The translations under genes and the position numbers were made by a program. The notes under the pieces were generated by a model. It ran no database searches and was not told where the DNA came from. It saw nothing but the letters and a program-made list of their open reading frames with translations. A stretch of 64,000 bases of DNA from Anomaloglossus baeobatrachus (lineage: Eukaryota; Chordata; Amphibia; Anura; Aromobatidae). The stretch covers positions 359,246,427 to 359,310,426 of the forward strand of contig NC_134357.1 of the NCBI RefSeq assembly GCF_048569485.1, given 5' to 3'. Below are positions 1 through 12,262 of the stretch, piece by piece. The number at the start of each line of letters is the position of its first letter. Position 1 is the stretch's first letter.

Positions 1-731
1 TTTGCTTAAAGTTCGACAGTTCGAGTTACGTTCGAGAATGGTTCGATCACCAAAAGCGTGGCTTTTCACAGTAAGTATGTGCACATGTTGTGTAACTGCA
101 TGCGTCCTGCATCCCCAGCACAATCCCTCTCTCTTTCTTAGTCACCGATCACGGGCGCCTCGCTGCACAGCTGACACAAAGCTACGGCGGCTTTTCCTCT
201 TTTGAAAATGGCTGCCGCTTCATTATTCAATCAGGTATTCCGTGCCTTCCCCGCCGAACGGCGCTCATGATTAGTTGCAGTCAGACACGCCCCCAAGATG
301 AGTGACAGCTGTCTCACTGCAACCAATCACAGCCGCTGGTGGGCGGGTCTATATCGTGCAGTAAAATAAATAAATAATTAAAAAAAAAAATGCGGCCCCC
401 CCCCCCCCAATTTTGATACCAGCCAGGATAAAGCCACATGGCTGAAGGCTGGTATTGTTAGGATGGGGAGCGGTACGTTATGGGGAGCCCACCACCCTAA
501 CAATATCAGCAGGCAGCCGCCCGGAATTGCCGCATCCATTAGATGCGACAGTCCCGGGACTCTACCCAGCTCATCCCGAATTGCCCTGGTGCGGTGTCAA
601 TCAGGGTAATAAGGAATTAATCATGGCAGGCGGCTCCCCGAGATACCTTCCATGATTAACCTGTAAGTGAAAGTAAATAAACACACACAGCGAAAAATCC
701 TTATTTGGAATAAAAGACAAAAAAACACCTC

Positions 732-1567
732 TGTTATGATCCGGAACCATGGAAGACCACCATAAATCATTGGTAAAAGATGACAAGAGCATTGGCAACT
801 AATCTGGCCGCCATCCCCTTACTAACCATCAACACTAGAAGTAGCCGAGGGGTGAACTAACATCCTGTGCACCGCGAACCCAGCCAGAGAACTAGCTATC
901 CTAAAAGAAGGAAAGATGACTAACTCTCTGCCTCAGAAAATTGATAAAGAATAGCAAGCCCCCCACATTCAAAGACTGCGGTGATATAGGAAAACACAAT
1001 ACACAGATAGATGATAGGATTAGCAAAAGGTGAGGCCCTACTGACTAAATAGGACAGAACAGAAAAGGGACTGATGGTGGCCAGAGAAAAACCCTGCAAA
1101 AATCCAAAAACCTGATAGTACAAAAAGCCCTCAGATCGCTAGATCTGAACTCCATCCTATACCAGGCGCTCTCGTCATACTAATGAACAGAAAGCAGGAA
1201 CCATTACAACCATTACATAGCTGCAGGGAGCTTCCCAGCTAAGCAACTGAGAGGGAAGATCCCTGCATGCAAATAAACTGAAAACAACCACAGAAAATGG
1301 TTTTCAGATAAGAGCAAAAAGAACCAAACAACAAATAAAGAGCCAAGCACTTATCTGGGGTAGATGTGGTTTGGAGCAGGATGAAGCAGGCTGGTGAACA
1401 AAGAACACCTGACATCCGGTATAACCTGCTATCAGACCAGGGTTTAAATAGGCAGAGAGTTAGCAATGGAAACGCACATTTCTCAACACACCTGGTCTCT
1501 GACCAAACCATTCCTGGCCGCAAGAGGGAGCCTCACAGCAGCAAAAGCATAACTGACATTCACAACA
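732..1567 (-). mobile_element. Solo LTR (fossil), inserted in the hAT element
   Basis: An 836-bp segment with TG...CA ends (on the minus strand it starts TGTTGTGAATG and ends ATCATAACA). It is flanked by the 6-base duplication CACCTC at 726-731 and 1568-1573. On the minus strand it has a TATTTAAA promoter-like word near 1446 and downstream AT-rich signals, as expected of an LTR. No internal retroviral or gypsy coding sequence is attached, so it is a solo LTR left by recombination between two LTRs. The class (gypsy or endogenous retrovirus) is not resolved. Confidence 0.6.
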
Positions 1568-1788
1568 CACCTCATTTACCTCTTTATTAATCCCAACAAC
1601 AATCCAGGTCCGAAGTAATCCACACGACACTGTCAGCTCTGCTACATGAAGATGACAAGGAGTCCCGTAGAACACGAGCGCTCTGTGTCCTCTCCATGCA
1701 GAACCTGAAGTGAGCCGCACTGTCACCGGAGACTTCATTCTGCAATGCAGAGGTCAAGATAACCAAATCTTCCTATGTTTCTCATTAG

Positions 1789-1932
1789 AGGCAGTGGCTC
1801 AATGGTTAGAGCTACTGCCTAGGGAGCATTAGTTCACGAGTTGAAGTCCAGGCCGCCCTGGTAAAGAATTTAATTTAATTTTAAATTATAATTATTATTT
1901 ATTTATAATTATAATTTAATTTAATTTAATTA
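1789..1932 (+). repeat. tRNA-like SINE-type segment with AT-rich tail
   Basis: Positions 1789-1862 resemble a tRNA gene. An A-box-like TGGCTCAATGG lies at 1795-1805 and a B-box-like AGTTGAAGTCC at 1839-1849, spaced as in RNA polymerase III internal promoters. An AT-rich TTAATTTAAT run follows to about 1932, as in SINE tails. It is embedded in the hAT composite. It is too degraded to be a working tRNA gene, and no anticodon is assigned. Confidence 0.45.
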
Positions 1933-2017
1933 TGCACTGAGGGGAGGAGCCAGACATCAGCTGTGAGACACGGGACACACCTCTAAAATCGGAGCAGTTC
2001 ACGGAATGAGGCTGCAT

Positions 2018-2356
2018 TGCTCTTTCCTCTCTCTCTTCTCTCTCTTCTCTCTCTTCTCTCTCTCTTCTCTCTCTCTTCTCTCTCTTCTCTCTCTCTTCCT
2101 CTGTCTCTCTCTCTTTTTCTCTCTCTTTTACTCTCTCTCTTGTTCTCTCTTTTTCTCTCTTTCTCTCTCTTTCTCTCTCTTTTTCTCTCTTTCTCTTTCT
2201 TTCTCTCTCTTTCTCCCTCTCTCTCCTCTCTCTCTCCTCTCTCTCTCTCCTCTCCTCTTATTTCTCTTTTCTCTCCTCTCTCTCCTCTCTCTTCTCTCTC
2301 TCTCTTCTCTCCTCTTCTCTCCTCTCTTCTCTCTCTCTCTTTTCTCTCTGCCTTCC
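2018..2356. repeat. CT-rich microsatellite
   Basis: About 340 bases of (TCTC)n with TTTCTC and TCCTC variants, almost pure pyrimidine on the plus strand. Long open frames across it encode only Leu/Ser/Phe or, in reverse, Arg/Glu runs, and are not genes. Confidence 0.95.
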
Positions 2357-2608
2357 AGCAAACCGATCAGATGACATTGGATCCGGATTGGACAGCGCGG
2401 GACCATTGACCCAGGATTACTGCAGAGGGGAGTTCTTTATTTCAATAAAGATGGAGTCAGTAATTGTGTAGTGTTTTATTTCTAATAAAAATAGTGTGTG
2501 TTGTGTTTTTTTTTATCTGTACTAGAAATTCATGGTGGCCATGTCTAATATTGGCGTGACACCATGAATTTCGGGCTTAGGGCCAGTTGATAATATACAG
2601 CTAGCCCT

Positions 2609-3709
2609 AACCCCATTATTACCCAGCGAGCCACCCGTCACCAGGGCAGCTGGAAGAGTTGGATACAGCGCCAGAAGATGGCGCTTCTATGAAAGCACCA
2701 TTTTCTGGGGCGGCTGCAGACCACAATCCACAGCATGGGTGCCCAGAAAGCTTGGACACCCTGAGCTGCGGATTCCAATCCCCAGCTGCCTAGTTGTACC
2801 TGGCTGGACACAAAAATTGGGCGAAGCCCACGTCATTTTTTTTTAAAAATTATTTCATGAAGTTCATGAAATAGTTAAAAAAAAAGGCTTCCCTATATTT
2901 TTGGTTCCCAGTTGGGTACAAATAGGCAGCTGGGGGTTGGGGGCATTCTGTACCTGTCTGCTGTACCTGTCTAGCATACAAAAACATGGCGAAGCTCACG
3001 TAATTTTTGGGGGGGGGCAAAAAACTCCTGCATACAGTCCTGAATGGAGAATGCTGAGCCTTGTAGTTCTGTAGCTGCTGTCTGCTGTCTGTCTGTATGT
3101 AGGAGAGCAGACAGCAGCTGCAGAACTACAAGGCTCAGCATGCTCAATTTACTAGTGTATGCAGGAGAGCAGACAGCAGCTGCAAAACTACAAGGCTCAA
3201 CATGCTCCATTCACTAGTGTATGCAGGAGAGCAGACAGCAGCTGTAGAACTACAAGGCTCAGCATACTCCATCAAGGACTGTATGCAGGAGTTTTTTGCC
3301 CCGCCAAAAATTGACGTGGGCTTCACCATATTTTTGTATGCTAGCCAGGTACAGCAGGCAGGTACGGCTGCCCCCAACCCCCAGCTGCCTATTTGTACCC
3401 AGCTGGGAACTAAAAAAATAGGGAAACCCTTTTTTTAAATGTTTCATGAATTTCATGAAATAATTAAAAAAAAAATCGATATGGGCTTCGCCCGATTTTT
3501 GTGTCCAGCCAGGTACAACTAGGCCGCTGGGGATTGGAATCTTCAGCACAGGTTGGCCCGAGCTTTCTGGGCCCCTCTGCTGTGAATTGCAGTCCACAGC
3601 CGCCCCAGAAAATGGCGCTTTCATAGAAACGCCATCATCTGGCGCTGTATCCAATTCTTCAAGCAGCCCTGAAGCCGGGTGGCTTGCTGGGTAATAATGG
3701 GTTAATACC
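2609..3709. repeat. 1.1-kb fold-back with 62-bp tandem repeats at its centre
   Basis: The left arm (about 2609-3060) reads as the reverse complement of the right arm (about 3260-3709). Paired words include CCCATTATTACCCAGC on the left and GCTGGGTAATAATGGG on the right, AAAATGGCGC, and the TTTCATGAA blocks. The centre (about 3090-3260) has three tandem copies of a 62-bp unit marked by GAGAGCAGACAGCAGC at 3103, 3165 and 3227. The arms differ by many substitutions, so the structure is not recent. It lies inside the non-autonomous hAT element. Confidence 0.75.
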
Positions 3710-4631
3710 AGCTTTGTTTTACTAGCTAGTATTAAGCCAGAGATTCTTAATGTCAGGCAAGTTTGACCCGGCCATTAAGAATCTCCAATAAAGGGTTAAA
3801 AAAAAGACACGACACAGAGAAAAAATACAGACACACTTGAAGACTCCATGTTTATTACTCCTTCTCATCCCTCCACGATCCTGGTCTTCTGTCTTCATTC
3901 TCCTTCAACCCATGCAGCTCTGCTACATCAGACAGCACTGCATGGGAGGAAGACGCTGCTTCTCCCTGTGCAGTCTAATCACTCAGTGAGAGTGAGCAGA
4001 GGCTGCGGGCTATAAGCGGTGATGTCACCGCTGCCACCCTTGCTAAAGTAATCTGACAGGCGAGTTACTATAGCAACGGTGCTCTGATCACGTGATTCCT
4101 GGTGCCGCAATTCCCCGGTTGTGGCAGCCAATCCTTGCATGTGGGCTGACTCTGTAAAGAGTGCCCACATGCAGGAACGGGGAAGCCAACCATGTGCCAG
4201 AGCATCTCGCCGGTACACGGAGATGCACAAACGAGCACCACGTACCGGAGAGATGCATTGACAGGACTTAGCATGATGTCTAGCCATGTGACCAGTCTGT
4301 AGCCAATGAGATAATACACATGTGACTGGTCACATGCTATTTTGACGTCACGGAAGGTCCTATCATCAGTGCTGGTTACTGGGAGAATGCAGCAATTATC
4401 GGAAGGAAAAGCGGCGGGAGACAGAGTGCAGGACGCGTCGCGGGGACCTGTAAGTGTAATGGCAAGGTTTATTAACTGTATGTGTACATGTATAATGTGT
4501 TTTTATGTGTTTGTGTTTTCCTGCCATTATTTTCAATGGGGTTCGAAGGAGTTCGTCGAACGTTCGTCGAACGGAGCCTCCGTTCGATGAACCAAACCGA
4601 ACTCAAACACTAGGGGGGTGGCTCATCTCTA

Positions 4632-5800
4632 GCAGTTAGACCTCATTCACACTTTCATAATTTGATCAACATTTAGCATTGGTATTGGTAAAACATAAAC
4701 CCATAGTTTAAACCACACAGAATATAATAGAAAGATTCATATTTATTGTTCAATATACTGATAAAAATATGGCACTATAGATGAGGCCTAATAAGCAATC
4801 TTCAGAACGGACCAGTAAGTACATTTTAAACCTCACATAATAGAAATTGCACACCACCTAAGGAAAAAAAATTCAGCATGCTGCGTATGGCTGCATAAAA
4901 CGGCCAATTCAACTCATTTGTTTCTGACTGAGCACTCCTCTCAGCAGATTGAGGCGGCTTTCAGTTTCAATTGAAGTAGGTTCCTGCCTGCCCATAATAT
5001 TGTAAGCTTTAAGTCCAGAGAGAGGCATATTAGATTAGGGACCCAACAAAGAGATATGCTTGTTACTGGCTGTTGGGCTTTCATAAACTGGCCATTTGGT
5101 ACTAATTATCTCAATTTTTACAATTTATTTTCATTTTCAATAGCAGTAATACAGTTCCAAAATTCCTATATTCAGTGTTTGCATACCTTAACATTTCAGA
5201 GTGAAGCTGTATATTTTTTTTAGCAAAAAAGTATATAGATTGGAGAGCATTGGATCACAGTTGATTCTTTCTGTGAGTTAAAATATTTCCCTGATTTTAA
5301 ATATGTTTGACTTCACAGAAAGCAGCAACTGCAATTCTGTGCTGTCCTGTCTGTGTACCCCATTTGTTTTCTCAACTGCCCAGGAGCTGTGGTATGTTCA
5401 GACCATGTCCCTGTACAGTCAGACACATCCATTACACAGTACATAACGTATATAAGATATGCTATGCAACATAAGCTATGGAACATTTTTTTAAAACATC
5501 CAATTGTATAACTTATTATTATGAGATCTATTGCTTAAAATGTACTTTGTGCGACAACCCCTTTAAGCCTGTAAAGAAGAACAATACTACTTAAGTTTAT
5601 TTCATGCCTAAAAGATCAGCAACTAGCTCACTGGTAATGTTTTTGTCTTCTATACTATGCTTTCTTAGTTTGAATATGGATGAAGATTGTCTACTAGAAA
5701 AAACTGTGAATGTCATCCAATTATAATCTATACAGTGAAGTGAGAGAACAAAGTTCCATCCTATTTAAGGAACAGGTGATATGATTGTCTTCAGTCAGCA
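4632..5800. other. AT-rich intergenic DNA, possible MITE at the left
   Basis: No coding sequence is recognised. Positions 4639-4792 begin with GACCTCATTCACAC and end with GATGAGGCC next to TTA/TAA, which hints at an old Harbinger-like MITE, but the arms are short and imperfect. The rest shows nothing assignable. Confidence 0.35.
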
Positions 5801-6589
5801 TAGAACATGGCATGCGGCCCCTGAGACTGCTTGTTGCAGCCCACAGTCCCCCTGATGATTACGGCCCTTTGCCGGAGGTCGTCGGGGGCAGGGCTTTATT
5901 ACAGTTGAATCATTTGTGGTGCCACGCAGAGTAGCTGTCTGCGCTATACCAATGGCTGCCGCCTGCAAATCAGATGCAAGGAGGTGACGTTGCTATATGA
6001 TGTCACCTTCTTGCATCTGATTGGCATGCAGCAGCCCTTCATACAGGTCAGACAGCTTCTCTGTGCGTCATCGGAAATGATTCAACTGTAGTAAAGCCCT
6101 GCCGGCGCCGACCCCCAGCATAGAGCCACGATCATCACAAGTCGCAACAAGCAGGTAAGGTATGAGGTATGTGCCCACGATCAAGACCCACTGCGTCCGG
6201 TATGTGGCGGGTACTGACCTACAGGGCCGCAAGTCTCCTCCGTAGGAGACCGCAGCTGCCCGTGCCCGCGATCAGGGTTCGGAGCCTGCGGTCTCCTTCC
6301 TGTGTTCTCCCAAGGGAGGACGCTTGTGATTCCGCAGTAAAAAATTGACATGCTGCTGCCTCTGAAAGGTCAGTCTTAGCCGCGGGCTGCCCACGCACAG
6401 TGGGCAGGAGATTTCTAGAAACCCCATCCACTCTGCTTCTACTGTCTATCGCAGAGTTTTGGACGCAACTGAAAAATGCTGCGTCCAAACTGCTGTGGAC
6501 CCTGATCGTTGGCACGCGCCCTAATAACAGGGAGCAGAGGAAAGGTAAGGAGAATTTTTTTTGCCTCTTACTAAAGAAAGGGCACAATG

Positions 6590-7445
6590 CTATAAGGATG
6601 AGAACAAGACTACTGGGCACAATACTACGAGGATGAGCACAATGATACTGGGCCCAATACTACTAGACACAAGGATGAGCACAATACTACTGGGAAAAAT
6701 ACTACTGGGCACAAGGATGGGCACAATACTATTGGGCACAATACTACTTGGCACAAGGATGAGCACAATACTACTGAGGACAATACTACTGGGAACAAGG
6801 ATGAGCACAATACTACTGGGCACAATACTACTGGGCACAAGGATGAGCATAATACTACTGGGCACAAGGATGAGCACAATACTACTGGGAAAAATACTAC
6901 TGGGCACAAGGATGGGCACAATACTATTGGGCACAATACTACTTGGCACAAGGATGAGCACAATACTACTGAGGACAATACTACTGGGAACAAGGATGAG
7001 CACAATACTACTGGGCACAATACTACTGGGCACAAGGATGAGCATAATACTACTGGGCACAAGGATGAGCACAATACTACTGGGCACAATACCACTGGGC
7101 ATAAGGATGATCACAATACTACTGGTACAATACTACAAGGATCAGCACAATACTACTGGGCACAATACTACTGAGCACAAGGATAAGCACAATACTACTG
7201 GGCACAATACCACAAGGATGAGCACAATACTACTGGGCACAATACCACAAGGATGAGCACAATACTACTGGGCACAATACTACAAGGATGAGCACAATAC
7301 TCCTGGGCACAATACTACAAGGATGAGCACAATACTACTGGGCACAATACTACAAGGATGAGCACAATACTACTGGGCACAATACTACAAGGATGAGCAC
7401 AATTCTACTGAGCACAATACTACAAGAATGAGCACAATACTACAG
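6590..7445 (+). repeat. CACAATACTAC minisatellite, left block
   Basis: Tandem units of 15-20 bases alternate between CACAATACTACTGGG and CACAATACTACAAGGATGAG. A 195-bp higher-order segment is duplicated almost exactly (one copy begins at 6677, the next at 6872). Open frames of 150-230 codons cross this block on both strands, but they only encode the repeat (ILLGT-type or VLCSS-type peptides). Confidence 0.9.
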
Positions 7446-7475
7446 GGTAGGGTGCAGCAATCCCAATAACAAATG

Positions 7476-8335
7476 TATATAGCAGCAATAAAATTCGATC
7501 CTTTATTAATAATGATCTAAAAAGAAGAACCCGAGTTCCTCTGATCCACAAATCATTAACTCAACAAGCCATCACCATGTATAGTTGGATATATAAATAC
7601 CCAATCCGTTGGTCATCAGACCATATAGTGTTAAGATATACACAGTGGAGGCCACTAGATCAAACAAAATAAACAAAAAAACACAACAAACATAAATGAA
7701 GTGGTATTGCCAAGATCAAGGACAATAGTCCAATTTGATAGAAAAACTTAGAAGAAAAAAATAATATACCTAAATAAATATGTCATAATTCCACAATACA
7801 TGCTGACAGTGGTCAGACACCAAAATGAATCAACATAGCAGTCTCTCCATCAGGATCCCGGGTTCAGTGTGAATGCTGAATTGGCGTACTGAACCCGGGA
7901 TCCTGATGGAGAGACTGCTTGCCCTCTTGTGAAAGGATGTGGTGAGACCATTCCTTTTATATATGCCTTAACATATGTTGATTCATTTTGGTGTCTGACC
8001 ACTGTCAGCATTTATTGTGGAATTATGACATATTTATTTAGGTATATTATTTTTTTCTTCTAAGTTATTCTATCAAATTGGACTATTGTCCTTGATCTTG
8101 GCAATACCACTTCATTTATGTTTGTTGTGTTTTTTTGTTTATTTTGTTTGATCTAGTGGCCACCACTGTGTATATCTTAACACTATATGGTCTGATGACC
8201 AACGGATTGGGTATTTATATATCCAACTATACATGGTGATGGCTTGTTGAGTTAATGATTTGTGGATCAGAGGAACTCGGGTTCTTCTTTTTAGATCATT
8301 ATTAATAAAGGATCGAATTTTATTGCTGCTATATA
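7476..8335. repeat. 860-bp near-perfect inverted repeat splitting the minisatellite
   Basis: The left arm (7476-7868) is the reverse complement of the right arm (7889-8335) with few mismatches, around a loop of about 20 bases at 7869-7888. The right arm carries about 55 extra bases (around 7921-7975). The outer ends read TATATAGCAGCAATA and TATTGCTGCTATATA. Minisatellite units resume at once on the right side (from 8336). On the left, about 30 bases ending at 7475 have no counterpart on the right. No coding sequence is seen. It looks like a fold-back insertion or a palindromic duplication. Confidence 0.85.
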
Positions 8336-9100
8336 CAATACTACAGGGCACAATACTACAAGGATGGGCACAATACTACAGGGCACAAGGATGACCACAA
8401 TACTACTGGGAAAATACTACAAGGATAAGCACAATACTGCAGGGTGCAAGGATGGGCACAATACCACAAGGATGAGCACAATACCACAAGGATCGGCACA
8501 ATACTACTGGGCACAACACTACAAAGATGGGCAAAATACTAGAGGGCACAAGGATGGGCACAATACCACAAGGGTGAGCAAAATATCACAAGGATCGGCA
8601 CAATACTACTGGGCACAGCACTACAAAGATGGGCAAAATAGTACAGTGCACAAGGATGGGCACAATACCACAAGGATCACCACAATACTGTTGGGCACAA
8701 TACTACATGGATGGGCACAATACTACTGGGCACAATACTAAAAGGATGGGTACAATACTACAAGGATGGGGACAATACTACAAGGATGGGCACAATACTA
8801 CAGGGCACAAGGATGGGCATAATACAACAGGGATGAGCACAATACTACTGGGCACAATACCACATGGACACAATACCACAAGGATGGGCAGAATACTACA
8901 AAGATGAGCACAATACTACAGGGCACAAGGATGGGCACAATACCATTAAGATGAGCAGAATACTACAGGGTACAATGATGGGTACAATGATGGGTACAAT
9001 ACCACAAGAATGGACACAATACCACATGGATGGGCACAATACTACAAGGATGTGCACCTTACTACAGAGCACATGGATGGGGGACATTACTACAAGATGT
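8336..9100 (+). repeat. CACAATACTAC minisatellite, right block
   Basis: Continuation of the minisatellite after the inverted repeat, with more diverged units (CACAATACCACAAGGATGGG, GGGCACAAGGATG). The greater divergence fits the usual decay towards the edge of an array. Confidence 0.85.
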
Positions 9101-9276
9101 TAGCTAAGATTACTATATGATGCTGCTAATTGTAAAACAATATTACAAGAAAGTGATAAAATGTAAAAAAAAATTCAAAAAGCATGACTTTTTTTACATT
9201 AAAAATACTTTTTTATTTATAAACTTAACTAAACAAAAAAGTGCAGGTTTGTAATAATAAACCAAGCAAACAAATA

Positions 9277-10057
9277 CAGTGGAATCTTGGTTTACGAGTA
9301 ACTTGGTGTGCGAGTATTTCGCTATACGAGCAAAGCTTGCTGTAAATTTGTAACTTAGTTTACGAGTGAGCTTTGCTGTACAAGCAAATACCACACACAC
9401 TTCCGGTTCCGTACTTTCACCGCGCTCTGACCCACTCTTGCAGTCCGCACAAACACTCACAAACACATACAAACACACACAAACACACACAAACACACAC
9501 AAACACGCACAAACACACACAAACACACACAAACACACACAAACACGCACACACACATATTATGCTCACCTTACCTTCCGTTCTATCGCCAGCCTCATGA
9601 TTCTTGTATTTCGCCAGTACAGGATGTGTATCGGGTAACCATCGCGACGATGGAAGAACTTCCGCTGTCAGCCGCTACTCAAAGGCAGCGCACTGGCCAA
9701 TCAGAGGCAAGCGGCTCCTGCCTTTGACGTCAGCACTCTGGCAGCGGATGATCCGGTATCGGTCGCGATGGTTACCCGATACACATCCTGTACTGGCGAA
9801 ATACAAGAACCATGAGGCCGGCGATGGAACGGAAGGTAAGGTTAGCATAATATGTGTGTGTGTGCGTGTGTTTGTGTGTGTTTGTGCATGTGTGGAATGG
9901 CACAATAGGGGACCAAGATGGGACACTGAACAGGTTGTGGAACAAATTGTCTGAGCTTGCATTATTTCCTATGGGAAATTTTGCTTTGCTAGACGAGTAA
10001 CTTGGTTTACAAGCACACTCCCAGAATTGATTGTTCTCGTAAACCAAGGTTCCACTG
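9277..10057. mobile_element. Mariner-type MITE with internal hairpin
   Basis: Terminal inverted repeats start CAGTGGAATCTTGG on the left and CAGTGGAACCTTGG on the right strand, and are flanked by TA at 9275-9276 and 10058-10059, the Tc1/mariner target. Inside, arms at about 9560-9657 and 9762-9855 are reverse complements (words such as CCAGTACAGGATGTGTATCG), so most of the element can fold into a hairpin. A (CACAAACACA)n run fills 9448-9560, with a TG-rich partner at 9855-9895. No transposase is present. Confidence 0.8.
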
Positions 10058-10519
10058 TAATAAAATATATAACCAAATGTTTAAAAAAGTGATTGAAAAG
10101 TGTTTTTAAAAATTAACATGGAATCACTAAAAATGTCACTTTGTCCTGCAAAGAATGCGGCCCGTCTCAATTTTTTTTCTATATGCGACCCATACACCCA
10201 GCTGAGCTTGAGACCCTACCAATACATCTTTTTACTGGCCTGAGATATAAGTGAATAGCATGCCCCCCACTAGCGAAAATGTAGCAGCTGTCAGTTTTAC
10301 ACTATAGCTGACAACCTACTGCATTAGTCACAATCGGTGTTTTCACAAACCATGCCTATTTAACCCCTTAGACACTGCTGTGAATAGTGGAACAGAGACT
10401 ATAGCATCTAGTTGGTTAATAGGGCATGGGTGCTCTCTCTTTAACTCCATTGGCACACTGAGATCATGATTGTGTTTGGAATGTTTGTCAGGGTAATTTA
10501 TGGCCAAATAATGGCCTTA

Positions 10520-11069
10520 AGGCCGCTTTACATGCTGCAACATCGCTAGCGATGTCGCTAACGAAAGCAGCCGCCCCCGTCGTTTGTGCATCACGGGCAA
10601 ATCGCTGCCCGTGGTGAACAATATCGCCGGTACGCGTCACACATACTTAACAACATCACTGTGGCCGCCAAACAACCTCTTTTTTAAGGGGACGGTTTGT
10701 TTGGCGTCACAGCGACGTCACTCAGCGGGCCACCAATAGAAGCAGAGGGGCGGAGAGCAGCCGAATGCACGTCACTCCAACCTCGTTGCTGGAGGACACA
10801 GGAACGCTGTTGTTCGACGTTCCCGGGGTGTCATACATAGCGATGTGTGCTGCCTCTGAACGACGAACAACCTGCGTCCTGAAAGAGCAATGATATTTTT
10901 AAAATGAATGACGTGTCAACAATCAACGATTAGGTGAGTATTTCTGATCGTTAGCGGTCACTCGTAGGTGTCACACGCAACGACTTCGCTAACGAGGCCA
11001 GATGTGCGTCACGAATTCTGTGACCCCAGCGATATCTCGTTAGCGATGTCGCTGTGTGTAAAGCGGCCT
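10520..11069. mobile_element. Harbinger-like MITE, AGGCCGCTTTACA ends
   Basis: 550 bp, with AGGCCGCTTTACA at the left matched by TGTAAAGCGGCCT at the right, flanked by TTA at 10517-10519 and 11070-11072. Three-base TWA duplications are typical of PIF/Harbinger elements. The interior is GC-rich with TCGCTAGCGATGTCGC-type palindromic words and shares stretches with the copies at 30623-31149 and 62202-62779. Non-coding. Confidence 0.75.
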
Positions 11070-11865
11070 TTAGAGTCTGCCAGCAATAGTGGCCTGTCAG
11101 ATGTTTCAACATTTACAAGTGCATCTGAATAAATTAGAATATCTTCAAACAGTTAATTTATTTCAGTAATTCAATTCAAAAAGGGAAACACATATTATAT
11201 AGAGGCATTACACACAGCAAGATCTATTTCAAAGGTTTATTTCTGTTAATGTTGATGATTATGGCTTACAGCCAATGAAAACCCAAAAGTCATTATCTCA
11301 GAAAATTAGACCATTATATAAGACCAATTGAAAAAATGATTTTAAACTCAGAAATGTTGGCCTACTGAAAAGTCTGTACAGTAAATGCACTCAATACTTG
11401 GTCGGGGCTCCTTTTTCAAGAATTAATGCATCAATGCGGCATGGCATGGAGGTGATCAGCTTGTGGCACTGCTGAAGTGTTATGGAAGCCCAAGGTTCCT
11501 TTGATAGTGGTCTTCAGATTGTCTGCATTGCTGGGTCTGGCGTCTCATCTTCCTCTTGACAATAACCCATAGATTCTCTAAGGGGTTTAGGTCAGGCGAG
11601 TTTGCTGGTCAATCAAGCACAGTGACACTGTAGTTATTAAACCAGATATTGGTACTTTTGGCAGTGTGGACAGGTGCCAAGTCATGCTGGAAAATGAAAT
11701 CTCCATCTCCAAAAAGATTGTTGGCAGAGGGAAGCATGAAGTGTTCTTAAACTTCCTGGTAGACGGATGCGCTGACTTTGGTCTTGATAAAACACAGTGG
11801 ACCTACACCAGCAGATGACATGGCTCCCCAAACAATCATTAATTGTGGAAACTTCACATTAGACC

Positions 11866-12008
11866 TCAAGCAGCTTGGATTGAGCGCCTCACCCCTTTTC
11901 CTCCAGACTCTGGGACCTTGATTTCCAAATGAAATACAAATTTACTTTCATCTGAAAACATTTTGGACCACTGAGCAACAGTCCACTTCTTTTTCTCCTT
12001 GGCCCAGG
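11866..12008 (-). pseudogene. Tc1 transposase remnant, catalytic part
   Basis: On the minus strand this part reads KKKWTVAQWSKMFSDESKF, the region round the first catalytic Asp (the D of SDESKF) of Tc1-family DD34E transposases. Sequence further left (11400-11866) has typical Tc1 phrases in broken frames. The gene is cut by the LTR insertion at 12009 and also carries its own stops and shifts, so it cannot make a working enzyme. Its N-terminal half lies beyond the insertion at 17696-18070. Confidence 0.75.
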
Positions 12009-12262
12009 TGTCACGCTGTACTCTAAGATGTACAATAGCAGTACAGCGCAGTAATGTGGGACTGAGAGGATTCCTGAAACTATCTGAGAAGGTAGTTAGC
12101 TGGTAAACCACTAGGGGGCGTAAAAGTGGAGAAAACGTATGAGCAGGGAATTCCCTAGCAGAAGTAATACTAATCAAGCCCACCAGATGGCAGTAGAATC
12201 GTCAGAAAGCCGTGTCACAACATGAGGTCTTGTAAGTACACAAGGGCAAAGTCTAAACGTAG

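Larger units (their letters stand above)
1..4631. mobile_element. Non-autonomous hAT element, left tip outside window
   Basis: The right end is recognisable: CTCATCTCTA at 4622-4631 is the reverse of the TAGAGATGAG terminus seen on other hAT elements here. Just inside it (about 4535-4600) are TTCGTCGAACG palindromic words like those near the right tip of the 18-kb element at 38098-56102. The first 60 bases (repeated GTTCGA words) resemble the subterminal region of that element's left end, so the missing left tip probably lies only a few tens of bases upstream. No transposase is present. The interior is a composite holding a solo LTR, a tRNA-like segment, a CT microsatellite and a large fold-back. 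It is inferred to have been moved by a transposase of the type encoded at 44426-48151. Confidence 0.6.
5808..10205. repeat. Composite repeat with internal minisatellite
   Basis: The segment seems to run from ATGCGGCCCCTGAGAC near 5810 to AATGCGGCCCGTCTCAA near 10155, with similar words at both ends. The left 750 bases are GC-rich and contain inverted pieces such as GCAAATCAGATGCAAG against CTTGCATCTGATTGGC. The middle is the CACAATACTAC minisatellite, interrupted by an inverted repeat and, near the right end, by a mariner-type MITE. The outer limits are approximate and the class is unknown. Confidence 0.4.

Noticed and set aside
1789-1862. A functional tRNA gene
   Set aside because: Only A- and B-box-like words are present. 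The arms do not form a clean cloverleaf, and the segment is fused to a SINE-like AT tail.
2006-2409. Long open frames rich in Leu/Ser or Arg/Glu
   Set aside because: They only translate the CT microsatellite.
6561-7256. A 231-codon frame and two long reverse frames
   Set aside because: Low-complexity translation of the minisatellite, with peptides repeating the same short period.
9194-9962. Cys/Val- or Thr/His-repeat frames
   Set aside because: They translate the CA/TG-rich runs inside a MITE.
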